From assembly GCA_032718865.1 (NCBI GenBank), contig JALUTQ010000041.1, positions 682,001 to 746,000 on the forward strand: DNA of 64,000 nucleotides, in the 5' to 3' direction. The notes under the pieces were generated by a model. It was not told the origin of the DNA, made no database searches, and saw nothing but the letters and a program-made list of their open reading frames with translations. Positions 10,457-19,793 of the stretch are shown piece after piece. A program made the translations under genes and the position numbers. Position 1 is the stretch's first letter. Each line of letters starts with the position of its first letter. The DNA comes from Tilletia caries (Eukaryota > Basidiomycota > Exobasidiomycetes > Tilletiales > Tilletiaceae).

Positions 10457-11620
10457 ACGGAGTACGGAGTTACCCCCGGAGTCCGGGGCGCTCCGGGACC
10501 TCCACATCTTTCTCATAAGGAAAGTGATTTTCCATAAACATGGATATTTTGGGAGTATTTTGGGGTCAATTTTTAAAATTTATTTTCACAAATCTCATCT
10601 CGCAGTCTAAATCTGACCAAAACAGCTCTTCAAGCGCTCTCAGACTGTTCTCTTAAGCATAGCTGCTACAAGCTTGATCAAAAGCATACACATATCTGAA
10701 ATCATACCATGTTTTGAGATTTGTGAGATCATCTCCCGGAGTACGGAGCTCCCCCGGATTATTCGGGCTCCGTAGCTACGGAGTACGGAGTAGACTTTTT
10801 GAGACACTTCATAATTTGACGGAGCACGGAGTAAATTTTCTATGGTGCTCCTTATCTTGACGGAGTACGGAGTAAGATGTTCAAGGCTCGGCAACTATCT
10901 TCACTATGTAACTATGATAACTATATAGTTATAACTAATAGTGATAACTTGACTATACTTTGGGCGGCGAAGCCGAAAAAAAAAATAGTAGCTATAACTT
11001 TTTCAGATCGGCGCGGAGTAACTAATAGTTGAAATAGTTATGAAAAATCGCATTTGGCTGATATAGCCACTAGATAGTCACTATGTAGTAGCTCCAGCTA
11101 CTCCAAGTCACATATAGTCGCTATCTGAGTTACTCATAGCCACATATAGTGACTATTTGAACCAAATGTAACTTTTTGTGTTGGACAGGGGCTGGCTGAG
11201 ACAGCTGCTGGATAGTTACTATATAGTAGTTCCAGTCACTTATAGCCACATATAGTGACTATGTCGATCTCACTTTGTGCTGAACTAGTCACAGGTAGCT
11301 ACTGGAAGTGACTATAGTGGCTATTTCAGCGAAAAAGCCAACGAAAATTTCGCATGGCTGAAATAGTAACTATTAGTTTTTATAGTAGCTATATCTCACT
11401 TGACTATACTATTTCCCGCCGAGGTGACCACTCACTATAACTTGACTATACTGTTTCGCAGAAAAGTGGTAACTCTAGTAGCTTGTCGAGCCTTGAAGAT
11501 GTTGGTGTAACTCTCAAAAGAGACGGAGCACGGAGCACCACAGAAAGTCAGCGGAGCGCCCCGGAGTATGGGCCCCGGAGTACGGAGCACTCCGGGGCGC
11601 TCCGGGCTCATCCTTAGACA
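10457..11620. repeat. Third, diverged and interrupted unit C
   Basis: Positions 10457-10879 and 11498-11620 continue the unit A/B sequence with scattered substitutions. Between them sits a 618-bp MITE. The unit stops after the GGAGCACTCCGGGG cluster, before the AT-palindrome part. Confidence 0.8.
10880..11497. mobile_element. 618-bp MITE with 4-bp target duplication inserted into unit C
   Basis: The element begins TTCAAGGCTCGGCAAC and ends with the inverted form GTCGAGCCTTGAA. GATG flanks it at 10876-10879 and 11498-11501. Units A and B show the empty site (AAGATGCTGGTG), so the insertion is directly demonstrated. The interior has repeated short inverted words such as AGTTACTATAGTAACT-like motifs and no coding capacity. 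It belongs to the same family as the element at 13458-14136. Confidence 0.85.
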
Positions 11621-11629
11621 GGGGGTGGA

Positions 11630-11930
11630 GCAGAAGGAGAAGGGGGGGAGCAGAAGCAGAAGGGGGGGAGCAAAAGGAGAGGGTAGCAGACGGGGAGAAG
11701 CAGACGGAGGGTAGCAGACGGGGAGAAGCAGATGGGGAGAGGTTAGGGAAGGAGAGTTAGCAGGGCAGTGGAAGGGTTAGGGCAGCACAGGCGCACAGCA
11801 AGGGGCGCCGAGGTCGGCCTCGTCGTCGAGACCGAGTGCGCCGTCGTCGAGGTCGGGCGTCGAGCCCTGTCGTGTGGTGCGTGGTGCGCGGTGCGTGGTG
11901 CGTGGTGCGTGGTGTGCGTGGTGCGTGGTG
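11630..11930. repeat. Purine-rich and GTGCGTG minisatellites
   Basis: About 11630-11745 holds imperfect repeats of GGGGGAGCAGAAGGAGA and GGGTAGCAGACGGGGAGAAG. About 11876-11930 holds repeats of GTGCGTG. Neither shows coding character. Confidence 0.7.
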
Positions 11931-12443
11931 GAAGAGAAGCAGAAATTTTCACCAAGTATCGATCTTCGCTGTATTGTAATCTAGTTGTATAGGAATCCAG
12001 AGAGTTGTAAGCCGGGCTGTTGGAACTACAAATTTAGAGTGGCCGATGACGCAAGGGCAGAACTGTATCGCCGGAAGGGCAAGTTGAGGCAACCATCGTT
12101 TTACCCACAGCGAATTCGAGCACCCGCTTTTTACCCCCAGATCACCAGGAACTACCCTCGTTTTGCCTTTTCTACCCCCGTTTTGAATTTTCCTGAGGGT
12201 GATTGCTGGCAACACTGTACGAGACGGAGTCTCGTGGCAGACGCAAGAGTCTGAGGCGCAAGAGCCTGTATAGCGCACGAGCTATGTAGAGAAGTGATGC
12301 TTAGAGAGTTGATTGCCAAGAGAGGAATAATACAGGGATGAGGTCGAGAGGACAAAGGATGAGGACGAGAGAGAAGAGCGTGGGAATGTGGAGGAAGAGG
12401 CTGTTGCTATGCGGACGAGAGAGTGAGAAGAGAGGAAAGGGAA

Positions 12444-12474
<31 letters not shown>

Positions 12475-13197
12475 AGATAAGATAAGATAAGATAAGATAA
12501 GATAAGATAAGATAAGATACCAGTAGCCACGTGGACCCAGTCCAGTACAAACACGCATCGAGCAACGCTCCGCCTCATTCTCATTTCGAGGCCCTGCAAA
12601 TTTCCTTCCTTCGCAGCAGGAAGCTCGCAGGACTGGACCACCATCTTCTCCCCCTTTGCACTCTCACCGCTCGTCGCTTTCCTACTCACTCTCGAGTGTG
12701 TACGAACGTTCATTGCCTTCTCTTCAGTCTCGTTGCTTTCTTTTCTTTCCCCACCCTCCGCACCCTCTTCTGGTTCTCGCATCTCGTTTCGTTTCTCAGA
12801 ACATTTCCTCTTTCCTCTCCGCGTTTCACTCAACGCTTTTCTCGATGCTCCACTCTCTTCATTGTCCTTTCTTCTGGCGCCGGCTTGTAGTACGTTTTCC
12901 ATTCGGTCCTGCATCGCTCAGTGGTCCCGCCCGCCCAGGGCGACCCACGATCGCACTCGGCACGAACGTAATCGAGCCCGCGCCCACCCACATGGGGTGG
13001 GTCTTTCCCATGTTCCTTCATGGTTGCCATCAGACTGAAGCCACCTGGGAGACTGCGGGTGTGCAGCTGATGGTTCGCAATACAGTCTCCTTCAGCTGTG
13101 GTGGTCAATGGAGGGCTGATGGTGTTGTATATGATAGACCGTGGATGGCAACGATATGGAGTCACTGATATATCATAAGCCGCAAGAAAAAAGAAGA
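11931..13197. other. Non-coding, decayed sequence
   Basis: No gene is recognised. The segment contains a pentanucleotide microsatellite (12446-12515). It may include decayed 3' sequence of the H+-ATPase relic that begins at 13198. Confidence 0.35.
12446..12515. repeat. (GATAA)14 microsatellite
   Basis: Fourteen uninterrupted GATAA units, followed by one GATAC. Confidence 0.95.
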
Positions 13198-14720
13198 TCA
13201 GGTTGAACAAGAGCGGCGATACTTTTCCGAGAAACGCCAGAAGTCCGACTTGGGCGAGGGCTTGGCGCGCTCCGTGGAGATGAGCAGCACAGGCTGTTCG
13301 TTGAGACAGGCGAGGACCAGGCACAAGAGAAGTGGGAAGCTGAACTTGAAGGGCGGCCGTGAGGATGAAGAAGCGTGACCCTCGCTATTTGATGGTTGCA
13401 TACGAGGATGGAGTCAGCAATCAGCATGTCCAAGATATGTAGATGCTGCAGAAGCAAGCAGGCCTCGGCAACTTTGTTCACTTCCTATACTTTGTAACTT
13501 GGAAGTGAAAACTAGTAGTGAAACTTTCACTATACTTTGGCTTCTGAGCCGTCGAAAAAAAGATAGTGAACTTTCACTTTGGCCGGGCCGGGAAAGTGAA
13601 GAAAGTATGGAGATAGTGAGGTTTGTCTTCATGTTAAACTTGGAGTCACTTTCTATCACTAGTAGTGCTGCCAAGTTAACGTAGTCACTTGTAAGTAACT
13701 ATCCAGTCAAGAAAGTCACTAATAGTTCACTACCCAGTTACTATCAAGACTTTGTAGTCTTGATATTGGATTATGAGTTACTGGTATTTTCTGGTTAGCT
13801 TTTGTAAATGTCATGCTTTTTGAAGCCCTATACGTTTACTTACCTACGATCTGCGACCAAATCTGTCTGAGACTCCTCATTCCAGATCACTTTATGAAAC
13901 TTTTGCAACTATCTTCACTACCTAGTGACTTGGCAGAACTCTAATGAAAAAAATTAGGGACACCCGCGGTCTACTATGCGGCCGGCACGGTCGCAAAAAG
14001 CGCTCAAACTAGTAGTTACTATCTCAACTTTTCATAACTAAACTATACTTTGTCGGCCGGCTGAGACCTTCACTTTCACTTTCACTATACTTTGTCCGAA
14101 AAATTGCTCACTATCTTCACTTGCCGAGCTCTGGAAGCAAGAAAGGAGGGACTCGCCAAACACCGAATGTTTCGCATACGCTGGAAGACGATTCAAGAGT
14201 GTAAGAACCACCTCAACGATAGGTCGAAAGACCAGGGTCCGCTCAAGACCGTGTCCACCGCGCTTCGAGGAGCGTCCGCGGCGTCCTCAATCGTAAGAAC
14301 GCAATTCGCGCTCGGAAGAGCAGGTGCATCGTTCGTGCCGTCGCCTGTCATGGTCGTAAGAACATCTGAGCTCCTGAGAGCATCTTGAGGAAAGTTGGCC
14401 TCTGGAAGCACGCCTGCCCAAACGCCGGACGCGAGGATGATCTGCTCCAAGCTGGAAATAGGAAAGATCAGCGGGCCTCTTGCCGCCGAACATGCCGTCG
14501 CCGAAGCCCAATCGGCGATCGATTTCCAGATCGATGGTGAGCTTGTTGGTCGTGAGTGGAGCGGGCTTGTCTGAGTGCACCATTGAGATGGGGGCCAGAA
14601 CGTCAATGGCAAGGATACGTATGATGATGGTCTTGTGCTTTGTCAATCTCTGTGCCTAGATGGCGAGAGAGCGGAGGGATACTAAGCATGTCGTCGGGGA
14701 TGCCATCCGATACTGAAGGG
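13198..14720 (-). pseudogene. Relic of a P-type plasma-membrane H+-ATPase, interrupted by a MITE
   Basis: Pieces align in order on the minus strand with fungal P3A proton pumps. A degenerate phosphorylation loop reads HSDKPAPLTTNKLTID, where families have SDKTGTLTLNKLT. Next come RRLGFGDGMF (family RRLGMGTNMY), the hinge MTGDGTNDAPAL, then AADAPRSAVD and, past a stop, IVFQRMRN. Beyond the MITE at 13458-14136 the membrane part resumes near 13350 as FKFSFPLLLCLVLACLN with KPSPKSDFW. Frames change several times. The region between the phosphorylation loop and RRLG is deleted and the DKTGT motif is lost, so this cannot be a working pump. The functional gene must lie outside the window. Confidence 0.75.
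13458..14136. mobile_element. 679-bp MITE of the CTCGGCAA family
   Basis: The ends share CTCGGCAA in inverted orientation (about 13463-13471 and 14120-14128), matching the MITE at 10880-11497. The probable 4-bp duplication GCAA lies at 13454-13457 and 14137-14140. The interior is rich in CACTATACTTTG and AGTTACTATC words. It splits the H+-ATPase relic. The exact ends are less certain than for the first copy because the outer bases differ between the two ends. Confidence 0.7.
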
Positions 14721-15539
14721 GAAGAGGGGTGGAAGTCAGTTTCGGTTCTGTATATGGAAGTGACTCCCAGTGCGTGCTCCGGAAAGATTACTCACATACT
14801 CACAGCAGACGAGAATGTTGTCGATATCTTCCCAGTGTTCGAGTCAGTGTGCGGCCCACTTATCAACGGGTTCGTTGTGCTGTTCATCAAGCGTTCCGGG
14901 TTGTTCGAGCGTTGAAACGTTTGAGAACATCATGATGCGTGCTGACCGCTCCCACCTGTAGACCGACCCGACGCGCACGCGGCATACATCACCGAGACGG
15001 GGTCGAGACCGCTTGGTTAGTGAATGCCCTATTTTTCTCGACCAGCGCAGCTCATCTGCATCCCCCGTTCATGTGCAGCAGACAGCATGGTGTGTCGGTT
15101 GTCGAGGGAGGCAGAAGATACGGGGCGAACCAGCCAGCTCATGGCTGGTTGGCAGTTCGGCCTGTTCCACGAAAAGAAAATGGACAACCGTCAGCATGTC
15201 AGCGCTCCGAGTGGGTGTTCCGGCCTCAGAAAAATCATACGAACGCGGGCGTGGTTGCAGCGTTGCAGATGAGCATGCCATCTTGGGAAAGGAGCGTACA
15301 TATATGGAAGCTGTTGTAAAGGAAGCGCCAGAAGGTCGCCTTCTCCAACTTCCACCGTTTCCTTAACCACCCGAGAAGCTGCCGAGAAGCTGATCAGCTC
15401 GAGATTGGCGATGCTGTTGATGAGGTCGAGCTTCTTCTCGACGCCCCACTCACACGACGAGGACGAGATCACTGAGTGCAGACAGACTGACTGACTGCTG
15501 GAACACAGGCCTCGCACGAACCAATAGAACGAAGATAAG
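14721..15539. other. Intergenic, upstream of eIF3j
   Basis: No gene is recognised. It may contain further decayed ATPase sequence, but I could not align it. The last 100-150 bases should be the eIF3j promoter and 5' leader. Confidence 0.35.
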
Positions 15540-16590
15540 ATGTCTGACTGGGGTGAGTACAAAGCAGACGCAGCGCTCCATCGGCACTTGCTCACGTTCG
15601 ATCCTCTTTCCCGCTCGCTCCACATCCACGCAGACGCTGATTCCGCCGATGAGAAGGCGCCTGCTGCCGCTGCCGCTGCCGCCCCTCCCAAGCCCGCATA
15701 CACTCCCACTGCCCCCTCTGCCTTCCGGCGCAACTTCGATGACGAAGAGGAAGACGACGTCAAGGACGACTGGGACGACGATGACGACGACGACGAGAAG
15801 AAGACCGCTTCCGCATCCACAGGAGCCGCCCCCTCCAAGAAACGGGGCACCGTCAAGCAAAAGATTGCCGAGCGCGAGGCAGAGGAGCGAAGGCGAGCCG
15901 AGCTAGGCGACGACTACGACGAAGATGACGACGAGGATGACGACGATCCCGTCGCGCGCCGCAAAGCCGAACGCGAAGCTCAGATCCGCGCTGACGTCGA
16001 GAACGCAGCCTCCTTGCTGGGCACCTCCAAGATCTCCCCCGCCGACGACGCCCTCCTCAAACTCCGCTCCGCCAACCCGGTCTCGAAGGAAGACTGGGAA
16101 GCCTACTCGACGACCCTCTTCGACGAGCTTCTCAAGCGCCAGTCCTCCCGACCGGGCTTCGACAAGCTCTTCGCTCACCATTTTGCCAAGCTGCTCTACA
16201 CGCCCCTGAGGGACGTCGAGATCCGCAAGGGCTCAACCAAGCTGCGCGAATTGGCCGAGGAGAAGGTCAAGGCGGAGAAGGAGAGTAAGAAGAACCCGGT
16301 GGGGAAGAAGCCGAAGCCGAAGTCGATGGGAACTTCGTCTGCGAAGAACACGTGAGTTGATAGTGGCCCTCCTGCTTATCGGCCTGCGCGTGCTGACACT
16401 CTCTGTCCCTTCCCGTTGTTCTCCTCCCTTCATTTCGCTCAGTATGGACCTCAGCGCATGTATGTCCTCCCTCCCCCCTCCCGCTTTCCATATGACCTCA
16501 TCATGATTTCCCAAACGCTGACTCGTCTCAATCTTTTTCGCAGATGGCCACGAGGCACTGGATGACGGCGACGACCTAGACTTCATGTAG
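15540..16590 (+). CDS. HCR1: Translation initiation factor eIF3 subunit j (Hcr1)
   Basis: eIF3j is the loosely bound eIF3 subunit that contacts the 40S decoding centre and also acts in 20S pre-rRNA processing and termination in yeast. Four exons are supported by consensus junctions: 15540-15552, 15634-16351, 16443-16459 and 16544-16590, giving 264 residues. The N-terminus MSDWDADSADEK, the acidic blocks (DDEEEDDVKDDWDDDDDDD), the basic KQKIAEREAEERRRAE stretch and the C-terminal tail ending DDGDDLDFM are all typical of the family. So is the central helical part (SKEDWEAYSTTLFDELLKR). The 13-nt first exon and 17-nt third exon are very small, so automated callers may miss them. Length agrees with fungal homologues. 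Confidence 0.92.
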
Positions 16591-16922
16591 AGAAGCGAAG
16601 GGGTCCTTCCTGTTCATGCCCTGTTCGCATTCTCTCGAGTCCATTGCCCCCGACCGCCCGCGGTCACATGGACGGATGGACCTGATCAATCCTTTTTTTG
16701 ATTCACTTCATATGTCCAGTGCACTTAGAGACAACTTCCACTGCCAAGTCATGCATGCAAATAGGCAGCGGATGATCGATGATTGTTGATTTGCGGATCA
16801 TGACTGCAAAAGGGCAAGAAGGAACACAGTTTGATTGTCCTGGTGAAGGGTATGTATGGAGGAACAGCAAATTCGGCATACATCGTGTGATTCGATGATG
16901 CATCGGGGACAGGTCAGTCACA
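16591..16922. other. Convergent intergenic region
   Basis: 3' flanks of eIF3j (plus) and the LYAR-like gene (minus). No gene is seen. Confidence 0.5.
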
Positions 16923-18256
16923 TCAAGCGACCGCCTTCTTCTCCTTCTTCTTCTTCTTCTTGTCCTTCTTCGCTTCGCCGTCGACAGCCGCTTTGTTGTC
17001 GCCTTGATCTCCGCCGTCGACATCCACATCCATCTTGTCGCCCCCCGTCTCCTTCTCCTGCTTCTTCTCCTTCTTTGCCTTCTTCTTCTCCTTCTTGCTC
17101 TCCTCCGAGGTGGCCGCTGGCTCGACCGCGTTCAGCTGTACAGTCTCCGCCACCTCCGCCGTTTCGGCATGTTTCCGCTTCTTGTCCTTTTTGGCCTTCT
17201 TCTCCTCTGCGGGAGCCGCGGAGCCGTTGACTTCAGAAAGCCCATTCGCTGGCGCACTGGCAGCTGCCTCGTCGACTTGAGGCGCTGTTTCTGCCTCGGA
17301 AGTTTTCTTGCTCTTTTTCTCCTTCTTGCTCTTCTTCGTTGTCGTTTCTCCATCGGTAGCCGCTTCAGCGAGCACAGGCGCCGATTCGGCCACAGCTGCA
17401 CTGTTCTCTGGGACCTCGCTGGTTCCTGTCTCCGTCGGAGCGGCCTTGTCAATTTCCGCCTCGGAAGCTGTGGGGGCGGACTTCTTGCCCTTCCTGTCCT
17501 TCTTTTTGCTCGACTTCTCCTCCTTCTCCTTCTCCTTTACCTCCTCGCCCGCTACCTCAGCATCGTCTACCTTCTTGCTCTTCTTCTCCTTCTTCTTTGT
17601 GGCTGTGTCTCCATTGGTGGCTGCCTGAGCGGCCGCAGGTTCGTCCTTGTTCTTCTTCTTCTTGTCCTTCTTAGATTGAGCCCCGTCATCGCCGTTGGCT
17701 TCGGCAGCGCTTGCAACTGGGGCTTCCGTGGTGTCCACGTCGGCGCGTTTCCTCTTCTTGTCCTTCTTGGCGGCCTTGTCGGATTCCGCTGCGGGAGGAG
17801 GAGCCACCTCAGCCGGAACTGTGACAGGAACTACGACTTCTGCTGGCTGTGGCTGTTGTTGTTGTTGTTGCTGCTGCTGATTACCGCCCTTCTTCTTGGG
17901 GCCTTTGTAGACCGTCTTCTCGTAGCGCTCGGCTTCGGAGATGCAGGTGGTATGAGACTTGAAGTCGGCCGGACTTTGGAAAGTTGCTGAGCAGTCGAGA
18001 CAGGAGACTGGGGCGTGGCATCGACCGTAGTGCTACGGAGAGGGTAAAAGGACAGCCGGTTCAAGTGAGTTTGTGAGTCAGTGAGTGGGTGGGGCACACG
18101 CTGGAGGCCATGACTTACCTGGTCGAGCTTTGGCTTCTTGACCTGCGAAGAAGAAAGAAAGAAGATCAGCTCCTGTTCGACGGGGCGGCCAGGACGACGA
18201 CGACGACATATGAGACTCACGATGTCGCCGCAGCTGTAGCACGAGAACGAAGGCAT
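16923..18256 (-). CDS. LYAR: LYAR-type C2HC zinc-finger nucleolar protein
   Basis: Members of this family are nucleolar proteins with two N-terminal zinc fingers and a basic tail, implicated in ribosome biogenesis. Three exons (18256-18221, 18142-18119, 18032-16923) give 389 residues. The N-terminus MPSFSCYSCGDIVKKPKLDQHYGRC... supplies CxxC and HxxxC ligands. The second finger is CLDCSATF...HTTCISEAERY, matching LYAR in spacing, and KTVYKGPKKKG follows. The remaining ~300 residues are Lys/Glu/Ala low complexity with more than a dozen KKDKKKK- and KKEKKSKK-type clusters, consistent with nucleolar retention. A Q8 run encodes a CAA/CAG tract at about 17855-17878. The 24-nt second exon is supported by both family alignment and splice sites. 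Family is certain, cellular role is inferred from homologues. Confidence 0.88.
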
Positions 18257-18719
18257 GTTTTCGGATTGCCTCAGTGCGAATGAATGCGAATAATGGGGGG
18301 ATCAATGAATGTTGGAGCTGTCCAACTACTGTTTTCTTCTTGCTCACTGCTCGGAGCGTTTCTGCTGCTCGAATCGTTGCGCAATGAATTTATCAACGAA
18401 TCAAGTGCACTCGCTCGCTCACTCAGTTTCGATGCTCACTACATCCATCCATACAGTTCCCTCCTACATACTTCCCTTTCACCTTTGGGCTCCATGCTGA
18501 CGCTCCTCCTGTGCGGCTGTTTTCCTTCCTCCCAGACAGCAGCAAGCGCAAGGACCCGCTCAGGCACGATTTTCGCACCACATAAGTCACCCGCGAATGG
18601 GATGGCGCAGTCACGGCTTATGTATCTTCACCATGCCTGATCTCATACAGGGATGGCGCAGTTACAACTTTGAACTGACAGCGCTTCCAAACATCCACGG
18701 CTTATGCATTTCCAGGGTT
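18257..18719. other. Intergenic
   Basis: Promoter side of the LYAR-like gene. GGGATGGCGCAGT occurs twice (about 18598 and 18651). Nothing else is recognised. Confidence 0.4.
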
Positions 18720-19775
18720 GCAGGCCCATACCTCATCATCTGTATCAACTCTGAGGAATATGAGTCCATCGCGTCCTCATCGCGGCGACTGCGCCAACTG
18801 ACTTGTCTCTTCTCTCTTGGACACGCATGTATATAGAGCAGCATCGCTGACAGTCCTCTCCCTTCCCTCCCTCCCACCCATCATTTCCCCTTCCTCTCAT
18901 CCGTCCACGCTTCTTGCGTCCTTCCTATCACACACAAACTGGAGCGATCCTTCATCAAAACCTTGCACAACATGCGCTTTACCTTCCTTACCTTCGTCTT
19001 CGTCGTCTCGCTCTTTGTGGGCATCGTTCAAGCCTACGTGAGTGCCGCTTTCCCATCATGACAGCTCTCAACGGAAACGAACGACTCAAATGACCTTCAT
19101 CCACCACCTCCCTTGCAGAGGGAGGAAGAGCATCGGAACTGCGAAGTCATGGCCAAGCAACATTGCGGGAACGGGCCTCTCCAAAAATATTACCACAACT
19201 GCCTCTGCTATTACTGGACGAACTACAACGAGGGTCCCAGTTGCGAAGACGGATGTTACAAGGATTACATCGACCTTTACAACGGTGACAAGAAGACAGT
19301 GCGGACCAAGTGCTCAATTTCATGCGCCGGAGTTGGCCCCGAAGGCTGCCAGCCCTTCAAAGGCCCCTGCTAGGTTATCCTACCCTGATGCCTGGTGTTC
19401 GCTGCTCACTGCTACGAAACTGCAGGCATGCCGCGCCGTTGCCAATCCATATCACTTCACCACGGCTGCATCCCACTCCCTCCTTGTGAATTCACTCGCG
19501 TTGTCTGATATCTGACATGCTCAGGAAGCTAGCTGGGTGTCTTACGTTCAATGGCAAGTGACAAGTGGCAAGGAAGGAGGCCCCGGACATCGGATGCAGA
19601 TGCCAGACGTTAAGAGTGAAGACCAGACACCCGGATGCATCTCCTTCAAGAGAAAGGGGGTGGGTGACATTACTGAGACTTTCTTCAGGAACCAGAGGGA
19701 GCAGAAACATGATGATACGAGTCAAAAGGACTCAAAATCCGATCAAGCAGGAATCTTCGTCCGTTCGCCAGGCCA
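18720..19775. repeat. Inverted segmental duplication, copy A
   Basis: About 1 kb is repeated in inverted orientation at 27262-28310. It covers the promoter, both exons, the intron and the 3' flank of the secreted Cys-rich gene. The 140 bases before the ATG and the whole first exon look identical, the intron differs at about three positions, and the 3' flank is roughly 90% identical. The outer limits are approximate. Confidence 0.85.
18972..19373 (+). CDS. Small secreted 10-cysteine protein, effector-like (copy 1)
   Basis: Exon 1 (18972-19037) encodes exactly the signal peptide MRFTFLTFVFVVSLFVGIVQAY. After an 81-nt intron, exon 2 (19119-19373) encodes the 84-residue mature part, 106 residues in all. 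Ten cysteines occur in the order C-x7-C, CLC, CEDGC, C-x3-C, C and a C-terminal C, which suggests five disulfides. Aromatic-rich motifs (CLCYYWTN, DYIDLYN) are shared with copy 2. I do not recognise the family. The secreted, Cys-rich, duplicated and fast-diverging character is typical of fungal effectors or secreted toxins/antimicrobials, but no function can be assigned. It lies between the LYAR-like gene and the threonyl-tRNA synthetase gene, whose 3' end it faces. Confidence 0.85.
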
Positions 19776-19793
19776 GGTAACTCCTCTTCGCGC

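Noticed and set aside
6871..11620. CRISPR-like array
   Set aside because: The repeats are variable in spacing and length, lie in a eukaryotic genome and have no cas genes.
12282..12914. Open frame with (LSYLI) repeats on the minus strand
   Set aside because: The repeat is just translation of the (GATAA) microsatellite.
17004..17990. 328-residue open frame on the plus strand
   Set aside because: It is antisense to the Lys-rich LYAR-like exon. Its Leu/Ser runs are the mirror of AAG/GAG codons.
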